A DNA stretch of 64,000 nucleotides from positions 1,612,001 to 1,676,000 of the forward strand of contig OZ245730.1 of assembly GCA_965227145.1 (NCBI GenBank). The letters are read 5' to 3'. Shown here piece after piece: positions 43,977-52,556 of the stretch. The notes under the pieces are model-generated. The model worked only from the letters and a program-made list of their open reading frames with translations. It had not been told where the DNA came from and ran no database searches. Each line of letters begins with the position of its first letter. The first letter of the stretch is position 1. The DNA is from JACKAQ01 sp965227145. GTDB taxonomy: Bacteria > Calditrichota > Calditrichia > RBG-13-44-9 > J075. A program made the position numbers and the translations under genes.

Positions 43977-44456
43977 GTGAACTCCTTTTATAAATTATTT
44001 TTTTGTCAAAACATAAAAAAACATTTAACGGTGCAAATTTCACAGTCTGGTTTGCGGGAGAGTATGAGAGAAAACGCGGATGGTTTTTTTAGACTGTGCA
44101 AAATAAACAAATACTGAGGTTTCAGGCTATCCTGTTAGGTTGAATAATCGTAGCATACTGGAGAAGGTTTAATTTTTTAGGTGATTTGTGAGAAAGAAAG
44201 GGAAATTCAGCGTCAGCCGGAAATCATTAATATGTAACGTTTATTCATTGATTAACCGTTTGGATACCGCCAATTGTTGCGTAATCCCAAAAATCCAAAA
44301 ACTAATAATCATTCTTAACCACAAACAATTATTCACTAACAACAGTTTTTGTTAATAAAATGCGTTGATCCGCAATCGTGGATTGCGCTAATTTTTGCGA
44401 GTAAACAAGTTGTATGTAACAAAAACAAATAAAAGCACAGACTGTCGAGGCGTTAA
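43977..44456. other. Divergent intergenic region, no gene seen
   Basis: These 480 AT-rich bases lie between the divergent receptor and barrel-protein genes. I searched for sigma-54 elements and saw none with correct spacing; no small gene or strong hairpin is evident. Directly before the barrel gene the sequence contains cgaggcg, a weak ribosome site. Confidence 0.55.
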
Positions 44457-45752
44457 ATGAAGTTGATTTATACAATGATTTTAGGGATTTTTGTCGCACT
44501 GAGTGCCGGTTTGAACGCACAAACCACCCAACAAGACACACTGAAAATGCTGATGCGAAAAGTGGATATTCTCACTCGCGAATTGGAAAAACAGCGGTTG
44601 GGCGGTGTTTCAGAACGCAGTTACGAAAGCAAATTCGGGATGGGTCCGGCGGCGTCGCAAATTTATTATCGCTCCGAAAACGGCGCAACCGTTGCCGGAT
44701 ACGGCGAAATTGTGTACGAAAATTATGCATCGGAAAAGGATGACAATACGCCGGGCGGCAAAAAAGACCAGGTCGATTATTTGCGGAATATATTGTATGT
44801 CGGTTATAAATTCAACGACCGGTTTTTGTTCAATGCGGAGATCGAATTTGAGCATGCTTTTGTCGCTGCCGATGGCGCGCCGGGCGAAGTGGCTATCGAA
44901 TTTGGCTATATCGATGCGATGCTATCGCCATTGGCGACCATCCGCGCCGGAATGGTGCTGGTTCCGGTCGGCATCATCAACGAATTGCACGAGCCGCCGA
45001 CCTTTTTCGGCACATTGCGCCCGGAAACGGAACGCAGTGTGATTCCCACCACCTGGCGCGGAAACGGGCTTGGCGTTTTGGGCAGCACAGAATCGGGTTT
45101 TGGCTATCGCCTGTTCGTGGTGGAAGGGTTGAATGCGGCAAATTATTCCGCGACAGGTATTCGCGGCGGCCGGCAGAGCGGCGGCAAAGCGATTGCCGAA
45201 GATTTCGGGTTTACCGGCAGGGTTGAATATGTTGGCGTTCACGGGTTGAATATCGGTGCGTCCGTTTTCACCGGCAATAGCGGTCAGGGATTGACGGACT
45301 CCACCGGCGCAGATATTGCCGCCCGGACAACGGTATTTTCCGTTCACGGTATTTTCGCGAAAAGGGGATTTGAGCTGCGCGGATTATATGCCCAAAGCAG
45401 CATCGACGAAGCGGAATTGCTGAACCGCACGTTGGGTTTTTCCGGCAACAACGCCATCGGTGAACAGCAAAACGGATTTTACCTGACCGCCGCTTACGAT
45501 GTGCTGCAACTGGCTAAATCCGGCAGCGAAGGGCAGTTGCTGCCGTTCGTGCAATATGAAAAATTGAACACCCAAAAAGAGGTTTCGGCGGGATTTTCGG
45601 CGAATCCGAAAAATGATATCACCAACGTTACCATCGGACTGATGTATCGCCCGATTCCCAATATTGCCTTTAAAGCTGATTTTCTCAATCGCAAAAATGA
45701 AGCGGGCACCGGATTGGATCAGTTTAATTTGGGTGTAACCTATTTATTTTAA
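44457..45752 (+). CDS. Outer-membrane beta-barrel (porin-like) protein
   Basis: 431 residues. The signal peptide ends LNAQ. A short coiled-coil (TLKMLMRKVDILTRELEKQR) is followed by a series of amphipathic strands with alternating aromatic residues, ending NLGVTYLF with the terminal Phe needed for barrel assembly. The N-terminal coiled coil and lengths fit porins of the phosphate-selective O/P or OprP-like type, but the specificity is unknown. It heads an apparent operon with an FMN-binding protein and a membrane protein, so it may support uptake or export for a redox process. Confidence 0.8.
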   Translation: MKLIYTMILGIFVALSAGLNAQTTQQDTLKMLMRKVDILTRELEKQRLGGVSERSYESKFGMGPAASQIYYRSENGATVAGYGEIVYENYASEKDDNTPGGKKDQVDYLRNILYVGYKFNDRFLFNAEIEFEHAFVAADGAPGEVAIEFGYIDAMLSPLATIRAGMVLVPVGIINELHEPPTFFGTLRPETERSVIPTTWRGNGLGVLGSTESGFGYRLFVVEGLNAANYSATGIRGGRQSGGKAIAEDFGFTGRVEYVGVHGLNIGASVFTGNSGQGLTDSTGADIAARTTVFSVHGIFAKRGFELRGLYAQSSIDEAELLNRTLGFSGNNAIGEQQNGFYLTAAYDVLQLAKSGSEGQLLPFVQYEKLNTQKEVSAGFSANPKNDITNVTIGLMYRPIPNIAFKADFLNRKNEAGTGLDQFNLGVTYLF

Positions 45753-45856
45753 ATGAAGTATCTTTTTGCCGGCGAGTGCTTTTCAATGGCTTGTACCACT
45801 TGCCGGCAATTAATTTTTTAGACCGGAAACAGCGTTTCCCGAAAGGAACAATCAGG

Positions 45857-46426
45857 TTGCAATTATTGAAAATTAATCATCGCGAATGGTGTATTGCTGT
45901 CGCAATAACGGTTTTGTTTACATCTGCAACATTAAGTTCGTTACATGCGCAGGTATTCAAAAGTCAGGAAAAAGCGCTGGCAGAGGCGTTTGCTACCGCG
46001 GATACCGTTCGTCGGGAAACGCTGTTTCTGGATGAAGCGCAGCAACGCTCTGTCGAGGAAGCAGCCAAAATGCCGTTGAGCACCGGGATCATCAGCTATT
46101 ATGTCGGTGAAAAAGCGGGCACGCCCTATCGTTATGTTTTTTTTGAAGATGAAGTGGTGCGAACCAAAAAAGCCGTGCTGATGGTTGCGATTGATGCCGA
46201 TGCCGCCATCGAAAGCGTGAGCGTGCTGGCGTTTTACGAACCGATGGATTATTTGCCGGTTGCCCGCTGGTTTAACTTGTTCGACGGAAAAACCGGCGCA
46301 GATGCCATCCAGCCCGGACGCGATATCGACGGGGTAACCGGCGCAACGCTCAGCGTGCGAACATTTTCCGGCATCGCCCGGCGAACGCTGGCTGTTTTTG
46401 CAGAAATAAAGGAACAATCGAAATGA
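45857..46426 (+). CDS. Secreted FMN-binding domain protein
   Basis: 189 residues. After a signal peptide cleaved near LSSLHAQ comes an FMN-binding domain of the RnfG/NqrC/NosR kind: the motif DGVTGATLS near the C-terminus has the Thr to which ApbE attaches FMN through a phosphoester bond, and KAVLMVAIDADAAIESVSVL is the preceding sheet. I took the TTG at 45857, behind aaagga, because the longer frame adds no signal-like sequence. The stop overlaps the next start (ATGA). It would carry electrons on the periplasmic side. Confidence 0.82.
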   Translation: MQLLKINHREWCIAVAITVLFTSATLSSLHAQVFKSQEKALAEAFATADTVRRETLFLDEAQQRSVEEAAKMPLSTGIISYYVGEKAGTPYRYVFFEDEVVRTKKAVLMVAIDADAAIESVSVLAFYEPMDYLPVARWFNLFDGKTGADAIQPGRDIDGVTGATLSVRTFSGIARRTLAVFAEIKEQSK

Positions 46427-46959
46427 AATATATGGCTAACGGCAGTTTTCAATCCAATCCGCTGATGCGGTTGACGTTGATTGGCACATTAATATTTTTT
46501 GCCATTTTTTGGGTCACTACTTTTGTGATGTATTTTTCCAAAATGGGGCTTTCGCCGCAATCGGTGGTGGATTATTATCTCGGGTCGGAGGCGCTGTACA
46601 CCCAGCCGCGCACCTTCGGTTCCATGCTGGAAGTAACCCACGGACATCTGCCGGTAATGGCTATGGTAGCGCTGTTGCTCACCCATCTGTTTATTTTTTC
46701 CGGGCAATCGTTTCGCACAAAAATCTGGGCGATTGGCGCGCTGTTTATCGCTGCATTATCCGGCGAAGCCGCCAGTTGGCTGGTGCGTTTTGTACACCCG
46801 GCATTTGCCTGGCTGAAAATAGCTTCGTTTCTCGCGATGGAAATTTCTATGGGATACATCATTTGGGCGCTGTTCGGGATGATGAATGGGGCGAAACCAA
46901 TAACAATAAAAGAACAAACAGCCAATAAGGCGGTAATTACCAAAATGAATGTAGAATGA
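46423..46959 (+). CDS. Four-helix membrane protein, possible haem-binding electron carrier
   Basis: 178 residues with membrane helices at about 17-38, 78-95, 100-120 and 131-154. Histidines at 73, 75, 88 and 125 lie in or near helices (VTHGHLPVMAMVALLLTHLF), so a b-type haem is possible, but no family is recognised. Its start overlaps the FMN-binding gene by 4 bases, and the two probably form a periplasm-to-membrane electron path. The 239 bases downstream to the next, convergent gene hold nothing recognisable. Confidence 0.7.
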   Translation: MKYMANGSFQSNPLMRLTLIGTLIFFAIFWVTTFVMYFSKMGLSPQSVVDYYLGSEALYTQPRTFGSMLEVTHGHLPVMAMVALLLTHLFIFSGQSFRTKIWAIGALFIAALSGEAASWLVRFVHPAFAWLKIASFLAMEISMGYIIWALFGMMNGAKPITIKEQTANKAVITKMNVE

Positions 46960-47198
46960 AAACAGGTGAAGTTTTTGTGTTGCGAAATTTGACGTATCTG
47001 AAAGTCCGGATAATTATTGTTATTAACTGATGTTACGCGGCAGAACAAATTCGCAATCGATTTATTCGGGGTGCAATCCACAAAAACCAATAGCGCATAA
47101 CATCCGTCAATAATTCTCAATTCGTACAATGAAACGGGTAAAATGTTTTGGAATTGAGAGCAAATCATCAATTTAAATAGAAATTTAAAAGAGTCCGA

Positions 47199-48899
47199 TT
47201 ATACCTGGATTTCCAGTTTTTTGATTAGATCATACAAATAGGTTCGGTGGAGTTTTAATTGTTTAGCTGCCTCTGCTTTATTCCCGCCATTTTGCTCGAT
47301 CATTTTTGTGATATAATTTTTTTTACACAGATTAACATAATCTTCAAGTGGCAAATCTAATTCTTCTGCCGGAAAGCTTAAAGGGTTTGATTGAAAATCG
47401 ATTGGCAAATCCTGAACATCCAAAGTTGTTTGTTCACCCAGAATGACCGCACGTTCGATGACATGTTCAAGTTCACGAACATTGCCATACCAGGGGTGTG
47501 ATTCTAGCGCTGTTAAAAATGCCGCTGAAAAATTTTTGACCGGACTGTTGTACAGCTTTATAAATTTCCTTAAAAAATGGGCAGCTAACCCAAAGATATC
47601 ATTTTTACGATCTCTTAGGGGAGGAAGTGTTAACGATATTGTATTAATACGATAATACAAATCTTCCCGGAAATTTTTTTCATTGACTGAAGTTTTCAGA
47701 TCTGAATTGGAGGCTGAAATTAACCTGAAATCGACATCGCGTTCATTTGTTTCACCGATGGGACGTATCTTCTTTTGCTGCAATGCGCGTAATAATTTTA
47801 CCTGCACTTCAATTGGTAAATTATTGATTTCATCCAGGAAAATTGTGCCGCCGTTAGCTGCTTCCAACAAACCGATTTTGCTGGCATGTGCGCCGGTAAA
47901 CGCACCTTTTGTATATCCAAACAATTCACTTTCGATTAATTTTGGCGGGAGAGCGCCGCAATCAACCGCAATAAAAGATTTGTTACGGCGATGGCTGTTT
48001 TGATGGATGGCTCTGGCGATCAGATCTTTTCCGACGCCGGTTTCGCCCTGTATTAATACTGCTACATCTTTATCCGCCACCCGGGCGACGGTTTTCAAAA
48101 TCTGGGTCATTGCCTCGCTTTTGCAAATGATATTCCCAAATTCATATTGATGATTCAATTCGTTTAACAAGTTTTGACGGCTTATGCGTATCGTTTCGAA
48201 TTCCCGGGCACTTTTTAATAAACAGCCAAGTTGAATGGCAAAACTTTTTACCAACGCTAACACTGTCGGCGCATGTATTTCCGAAGGAAATTGATCCAGA
48301 TAAACAATGCCGCAAACTTGATGATCTACAAAAACGGGGACACAAATCAGTGCATGGATTCCTGAGCGAATAATGCTGGATTTACCCATCAAGTTTTCAT
48401 CAAACGCATTAGCATCCAACTGTATTTCATTTTTCAATTTTAACGATTCCCGAATCACTGTGTCGCTGATCTTTTCTTCAGGTTTAGCAATGGTTACTTT
48501 CTGTGCACTTCTTGCCGTCACAATTGTATAGTCTCCATTTTCATTCACCAGTGCAATAAATCCCCGCCCCCCGCCGCTCATCTCAATAATAATATCTGTC
48601 GCCATTGTCAACAGCTGTGGTATTTCCATCGTGGCATTCATCAACAAACCAGAGCGGTATAACAATTCATATTGATTACTTTGACCGTTTTCAGAATAGC
48701 TAAGAAAATCCGATTGGTATTCAGAAAAATATGATTGAAGATTATGTAAATCTGCAAATAACATCATCGCAGATTCAGAAAAAGCAGGGCTTTTTTCAGA
48801 AATTTCCTGGCTGAAATGCCGGAACTGTTTCATTACAATGGTTAGTAATTTCCCCAAATGTTCATGGAATTCAGAAAGCGGTACCGATTGTGTTTTCAT
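47199..48899 (-). CDS. Sigma-54-dependent GAF-AAA+-Fis transcriptional activator
   Basis: 566 residues. The N-terminal ~75 residues are helical, then a GAF domain (about 85-225; MEIPQLLTMATDIIIEMSGG). The AAA+ domain has Walker A GETGVGKD, the sigma-54 loop GAFTGA, Walker B GGTIFLDEINNL and the sensor region WYGNVRELEHVIERA. A Fis-type helix-turn-helix ends the protein (NKAEAAKQLKLHRTYLYDLI). There is no receiver domain, so it is not controlled by a histidine kinase in the ordinary way. Its ATG overlaps the stop of the Ser/Thr-kinase gene upstream by 4 bases, which suggests that the kinase controls it. Confidence 0.93.
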   Translation of the reverse strand: MKTQSVPLSEFHEHLGKLLTIVMKQFRHFSQEISEKSPAFSESAMMLFADLHNLQSYFSEYQSDFLSYSENGQSNQYELLYRSGLLMNATMEIPQLLTMATDIIIEMSGGGRGFIALVNENGDYTIVTARSAQKVTIAKPEEKISDTVIRESLKLKNEIQLDANAFDENLMGKSSIIRSGIHALICVPVFVDHQVCGIVYLDQFPSEIHAPTVLALVKSFAIQLGCLLKSAREFETIRISRQNLLNELNHQYEFGNIICKSEAMTQILKTVARVADKDVAVLIQGETGVGKDLIARAIHQNSHRRNKSFIAVDCGALPPKLIESELFGYTKGAFTGAHASKIGLLEAANGGTIFLDEINNLPIEVQVKLLRALQQKKIRPIGETNERDVDFRLISASNSDLKTSVNEKNFREDLYYRINTISLTLPPLRDRKNDIFGLAAHFLRKFIKLYNSPVKNFSAAFLTALESHPWYGNVRELEHVIERAVILGEQTTLDVQDLPIDFQSNPLSFPAEELDLPLEDYVNLCKKNYITKMIEQNGGNKAEAAKQLKLHRTYLYDLIKKLEIQV

Positions 48900-51800
48900 T
48901 GGTTTTCCCCGGTATTTTTCAAATCAGCATTGATACCATATTTTTTAATCTCTGTAAAGCATTGTATTAGTTCGCTTACTGATTGATACCGTATCACGGG
49001 TTCTTTCTCCAAACATTTTGTTAAAATTGTGGTTAATTCCGTTGATATAACACCATCATTCAAATTAGGGGGAATCTCATTATGAATTGCATATATTTGC
49101 GCCATCTCATTTCGTTTAAGAAATGGAAGTTTGCCAAAAGTCATTTCATATAAAATTATACCAAATGAATAAATATCACTGCGATGATCCACATGATTGC
49201 CGATTGTTTGTTCGGGGCTCATATAAGCCAGGGTACCCATTAGTTGATCCCGGTTGTTGATGGTTGTCAGTGTCTGGCTGCGTGCCAATCCGAAATCCAT
49301 AATTTTTACGTGTTTCTCGCTCAATAACATAATATTTTCCGATTTCAAGTCCCGATGGATGACACCATTTTCATGAATAAAATTTAGCCCTGCTAAAATT
49401 TGTAACGAAATATCAAGTGTTTCAGAAGTTGTTAATTGCCCGTTTTCCTGAATATAAGCTTTTAACGTGTTGCCTTCCAGAAATTCCATGGAGATGTAAC
49501 GAATGTTTTCATCGCTGCCAGCGTTGAAAATTTTAACTATGTTTTCATGTTTTAATTGACGGGCAATTTCTGCCTCTTTTAAAAAGCGTTTGACGCCTTC
49601 TCGATCATTTTCCAGCCGATCATTCAGTACTTTTAGCGCCACAATTTTACTTTGATTTTTATCGGTAGCCTTATATACCACACCCATTCCGCCTTCACCA
49701 ACTTTTTTAATGATTTTGAAGTGGCTGATATATTTGGTTCTGCGATATTCCCTGTAATATTTTTTTGCTGCAATTCCTCCGGCAATAAATAATGCCACCA
49801 TACAAAAACCAATGGCTCTAAACCACCAAGTCTGCCAGAATGGCGGTGTAATGGTTATGTTTAGCGATACGCCTTTTTCATTCCATAACCCATCATTGTT
49901 TGAACCCCTGGCTTTAAAAATATATTCTCCGGGGTTCAGGTTGGTATAGCTGGTATATCGCCTGTTGCCACTATAAATCCAATCTTTGTCCAGACCATCC
50001 AAATAATAAGCGTATTGATTTTTGGAAGGCTGAGCATAATCGAGGGCAGCAAATTCAAACGCAAAATAGTTGTCTGTATAAGGTATTTTAATGGATGTTA
50101 AGTGAGTCAGGGATGTATCGAATTTCACTGGTTGTTCAAATATTTTAAACGACGTTAACACTACCGGAGGAATATGCAAATTGGCTTGCACCGTATTCGG
50201 ATAAAACACATTTAACCCGTTGATGCCACCAAACAACATCTCACCCTTTTGTGTTTTTAAATAACCACCGCGATTAAATTCATTGTCCTGTAGCCCGTCA
50301 TTAATGTCGTAATTCGTAAACGATTCTGTTTGCGGATTAAATTTTGATAATCCCTGATTAGTGCTGATCCAGAGGTTGCCGTAATCATCTTCTAAAATAC
50401 CGTAAACGACATTGTCCGGTAGGCCGTCTTTTTCCGTATAATGAATAAATTCATCTTTACCCGGCACAAGTTTATTTAATCCGCCGCCGTATGTACCAAT
50501 CCATAGCACTTTGTTTGCATCCATGTAGAAACAATTGATAATTTTATGGCTCAATCCGTTCAGGCTTTTGGGATTGTGTTCATATGATTTAATAATGCCT
50601 TTCGTTTTATCATATTTATATAGCTTGTCCATACATATCCATAAGTAACCGTCAAGATCTTCATATAGTGCCTGAATTCTTAACTCACCAATGTTTTCAG
50701 TGCTATCCGTGTTCAGGGTGATATGCTTAAAACGTTCTGTTCGGGGGTCGAATTTGTTCAAATTTTTGTTTGTAGCAATCCAAAGGTAACCGGAATCACC
50801 AACAACAATGGTTCCGGTAAAATTACTGCTCAAAGTATGTGGATTGTTCACGTCTGCAAAATAATGATCAAAATGCTCAGTTTCCGGGTTCAATCGATTA
50901 AGACCAATGTCTGTTGCTATCCAGATATACCCCTGATCGTCTTCGGCTATCGACCAGGCGACGTTATTCGACAATGAGTTTTTGTTGTGCAAATCATGTT
51001 TGAATTGCTTCAGGGTTTTGTTTTTTCTGTCATATTTATTTACGCCCCCGTTGTGAGTGCCAATCCACCAGTTTCCCTTTTTGTCCTCATAAATGCCCAG
51101 AACAAAAGGGCTGCTCAATCGGCTGGTGATAAACGCAGCCTCTTCATGAAAAAATTTATTCCTGCCCGGATTGTATTTGTTAACACCGGCTCCCCAGGTT
51201 CCCAGCCATAAAATGCCAGTGTTGTCTTCAAAAATTGAAACAATTCGATTGTTGCTGAGGCTATGAATATTTGCGTTATCGTGGTTGTGATTGATAAAAC
51301 GATTAGCTGATCGATCATAAAGATCAACACCACCACCATCCGTTCCGATCCAAATATTTCCATGTTGATCTTCGTGGAGTGATCGCACTGCGTTATGGCT
51401 TAAAGTGCCATTATTTTTTGGATTATGTTGAAAATGCTCAAAAACTTCAGTTTTTTGGTTAAAGCTGAATAAGCCGCCACCATCCGTTCCGATCCACAAC
51501 ATTCCTGATTGATCGATCAAAAGCGTCCGTATAAAATTAAAATACAGGCTGTCAGAGTGAGTGGTTTTATGTCTAAACCGCTGTATCGTTTCTTCCTGAA
51601 TATCAAATTTATATAACCCGCCTTCCCATGTGCCAATCCACAAATTATCCACACCATCCTGGCAAATTGAGCTGATATTTTCTGAGCTGATATGTTGAGT
51701 CGTTTTTTCAGTATTTTGGTAAGGATAAAATTGCTCCGTTACCGGGTCAAATTTATTTAAACCTGCATTTGTGCCAATCCAGAAAATTCCGCGGTGATCT

Positions 51801-52237
51801 TGGTGAATTGCGACCACGTTGGAACTGGTAATGCTGAATGGATTTTTCGGATCATATCGATAGTGCCGGAACGTGCCATGTTCACTGTCATAGCGATTCA
51901 GACCATCTAAAGTTCCTATCCAAATGATGCCTTCACGGTCTTTATATAAAGACTGAATATAATTATTAGATAACGATGTTGAGTCATTTAGGACATGCTT
52001 AAACACCTTAAATACATATCCATCGTATCGGATTAACCCATCTGTACTGCCAAACCACATAAAACCCCGGTCATCCTGCTGAAAACTCAAAATGATGTTT
52101 TGGGATAATCCCTGCTCATTTCCCAATTGCTCAAAGTGGAGCGACGGTTGTTGTGCAAACAACACCTGATAAGAAAGCAGTGTGCTGCAGAACAGTATAA
52201 GATATCGTTGTACAGTCTGATATTTCTGACAAAGCAT
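48896..52237 (-). CDS. Propeller sensor fused to a Ser/Thr protein kinase
   Basis: 1113 residues. Signal peptide (to about FAQ), then at least 13 Reg_prop repeats of ~45 residues (for example GIIWIGTLDGLNRYD, GNIWIGTDGGGVDLYD), enough for two seven-bladed propellers, then a Y_Y_Y domain (YAYYLDGLDKDWIYSG). After one membrane helix (near 800-820) the cytoplasmic part is a complete eukaryotic-type kinase: GEGGMGVVY, ALKVL, HRDLKSEN, DFGLAR and YMSPEQ. In known hybrid sensors this periplasmic part is joined to a histidine kinase. A longer start exists 23 codons upstream but spoils the signal peptide. It is cotranscribed with the sigma-54 activator. Confidence 0.92.
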   Translation of the reverse strand: MLCQKYQTVQRYLILFCSTLLSYQVLFAQQPSLHFEQLGNEQGLSQNIILSFQQDDRGFMWFGSTDGLIRYDGYVFKVFKHVLNDSTSLSNNYIQSLYKDREGIIWIGTLDGLNRYDSEHGTFRHYRYDPKNPFSITSSNVVAIHQDHRGIFWIGTNAGLNKFDPVTEQFYPYQNTEKTTQHISSENISSICQDGVDNLWIGTWEGGLYKFDIQEETIQRFRHKTTHSDSLYFNFIRTLLIDQSGMLWIGTDGGGLFSFNQKTEVFEHFQHNPKNNGTLSHNAVRSLHEDQHGNIWIGTDGGGVDLYDRSANRFINHNHDNANIHSLSNNRIVSIFEDNTGILWLGTWGAGVNKYNPGRNKFFHEEAAFITSRLSSPFVLGIYEDKKGNWWIGTHNGGVNKYDRKNKTLKQFKHDLHNKNSLSNNVAWSIAEDDQGYIWIATDIGLNRLNPETEHFDHYFADVNNPHTLSSNFTGTIVVGDSGYLWIATNKNLNKFDPRTERFKHITLNTDSTENIGELRIQALYEDLDGYLWICMDKLYKYDKTKGIIKSYEHNPKSLNGLSHKIINCFYMDANKVLWIGTYGGGLNKLVPGKDEFIHYTEKDGLPDNVVYGILEDDYGNLWISTNQGLSKFNPQTESFTNYDINDGLQDNEFNRGGYLKTQKGEMLFGGINGLNVFYPNTVQANLHIPPVVLTSFKIFEQPVKFDTSLTHLTSIKIPYTDNYFAFEFAALDYAQPSKNQYAYYLDGLDKDWIYSGNRRYTSYTNLNPGEYIFKARGSNNDGLWNEKGVSLNITITPPFWQTWWFRAIGFCMVALFIAGGIAAKKYYREYRRTKYISHFKIIKKVGEGGMGVVYKATDKNQSKIVALKVLNDRLENDREGVKRFLKEAEIARQLKHENIVKIFNAGSDENIRYISMEFLEGNTLKAYIQENGQLTTSETLDISLQILAGLNFIHENGVIHRDLKSENIMLLSEKHVKIMDFGLARSQTLTTINNRDQLMGTLAYMSPEQTIGNHVDHRSDIYSFGIILYEMTFGKLPFLKRNEMAQIYAIHNEIPPNLNDGVISTELTTILTKCLEKEPVIRYQSVSELIQCFTEIKKYGINADLKNTGENQ

Positions 52238-52556
52238 AGTGATATTATAGGATTTTTCTTGAATTAACATTAGCACCGATAAATACTTGAATTGTGTAAC
52301 CATCAAAAAAACAGATGCTTAGGTAAAATATCGAACGTTTGGTACCGAATTTGAATAATACATTTTTATGACAGGGAATTTTAATTTCAGGAGGAAAATA
52401 TTTGCAATGTAACCAGTTTTATCACCACAACATTTCCCCATACATTTTTCCTGGTACTCAGGAAAGCAACGTTTGTTTAAACACGAATTTAACTTATAAA
52501 CGCACGTCATTACCATTTTATCTCACAAATTTATTTCATAAAAACAGGAGAGCACT
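52238..52556. other. Divergent promoter region, no gene seen
   Basis: This 319-base AT-rich gap lies between the kinase gene and the divergent T9SS propeller gene. A sequence TGGTACCGAATTTGAA (52340-52355, plus) resembles a sigma-54 promoter but lacks GC at -12, so I do not call it. The last 15 bases hold acaggagagcact, a good ribosome site for the plus-strand gene. Confidence 0.55.

Noticed and set aside
45776..45856. Longer N-terminus for the FMN-binding protein
   Set aside because: It adds no signal-like sequence, while the TTG at 45857 has a ribosome site and gives a normal signal peptide.
52340..52355. Sigma-54 promoter TGGTACCGAATTTGAA before the T9SS propeller gene
   Set aside because: The -12 box has GA in place of GC and the -24 box has one mismatch; the site is 200 bases from the start codon.
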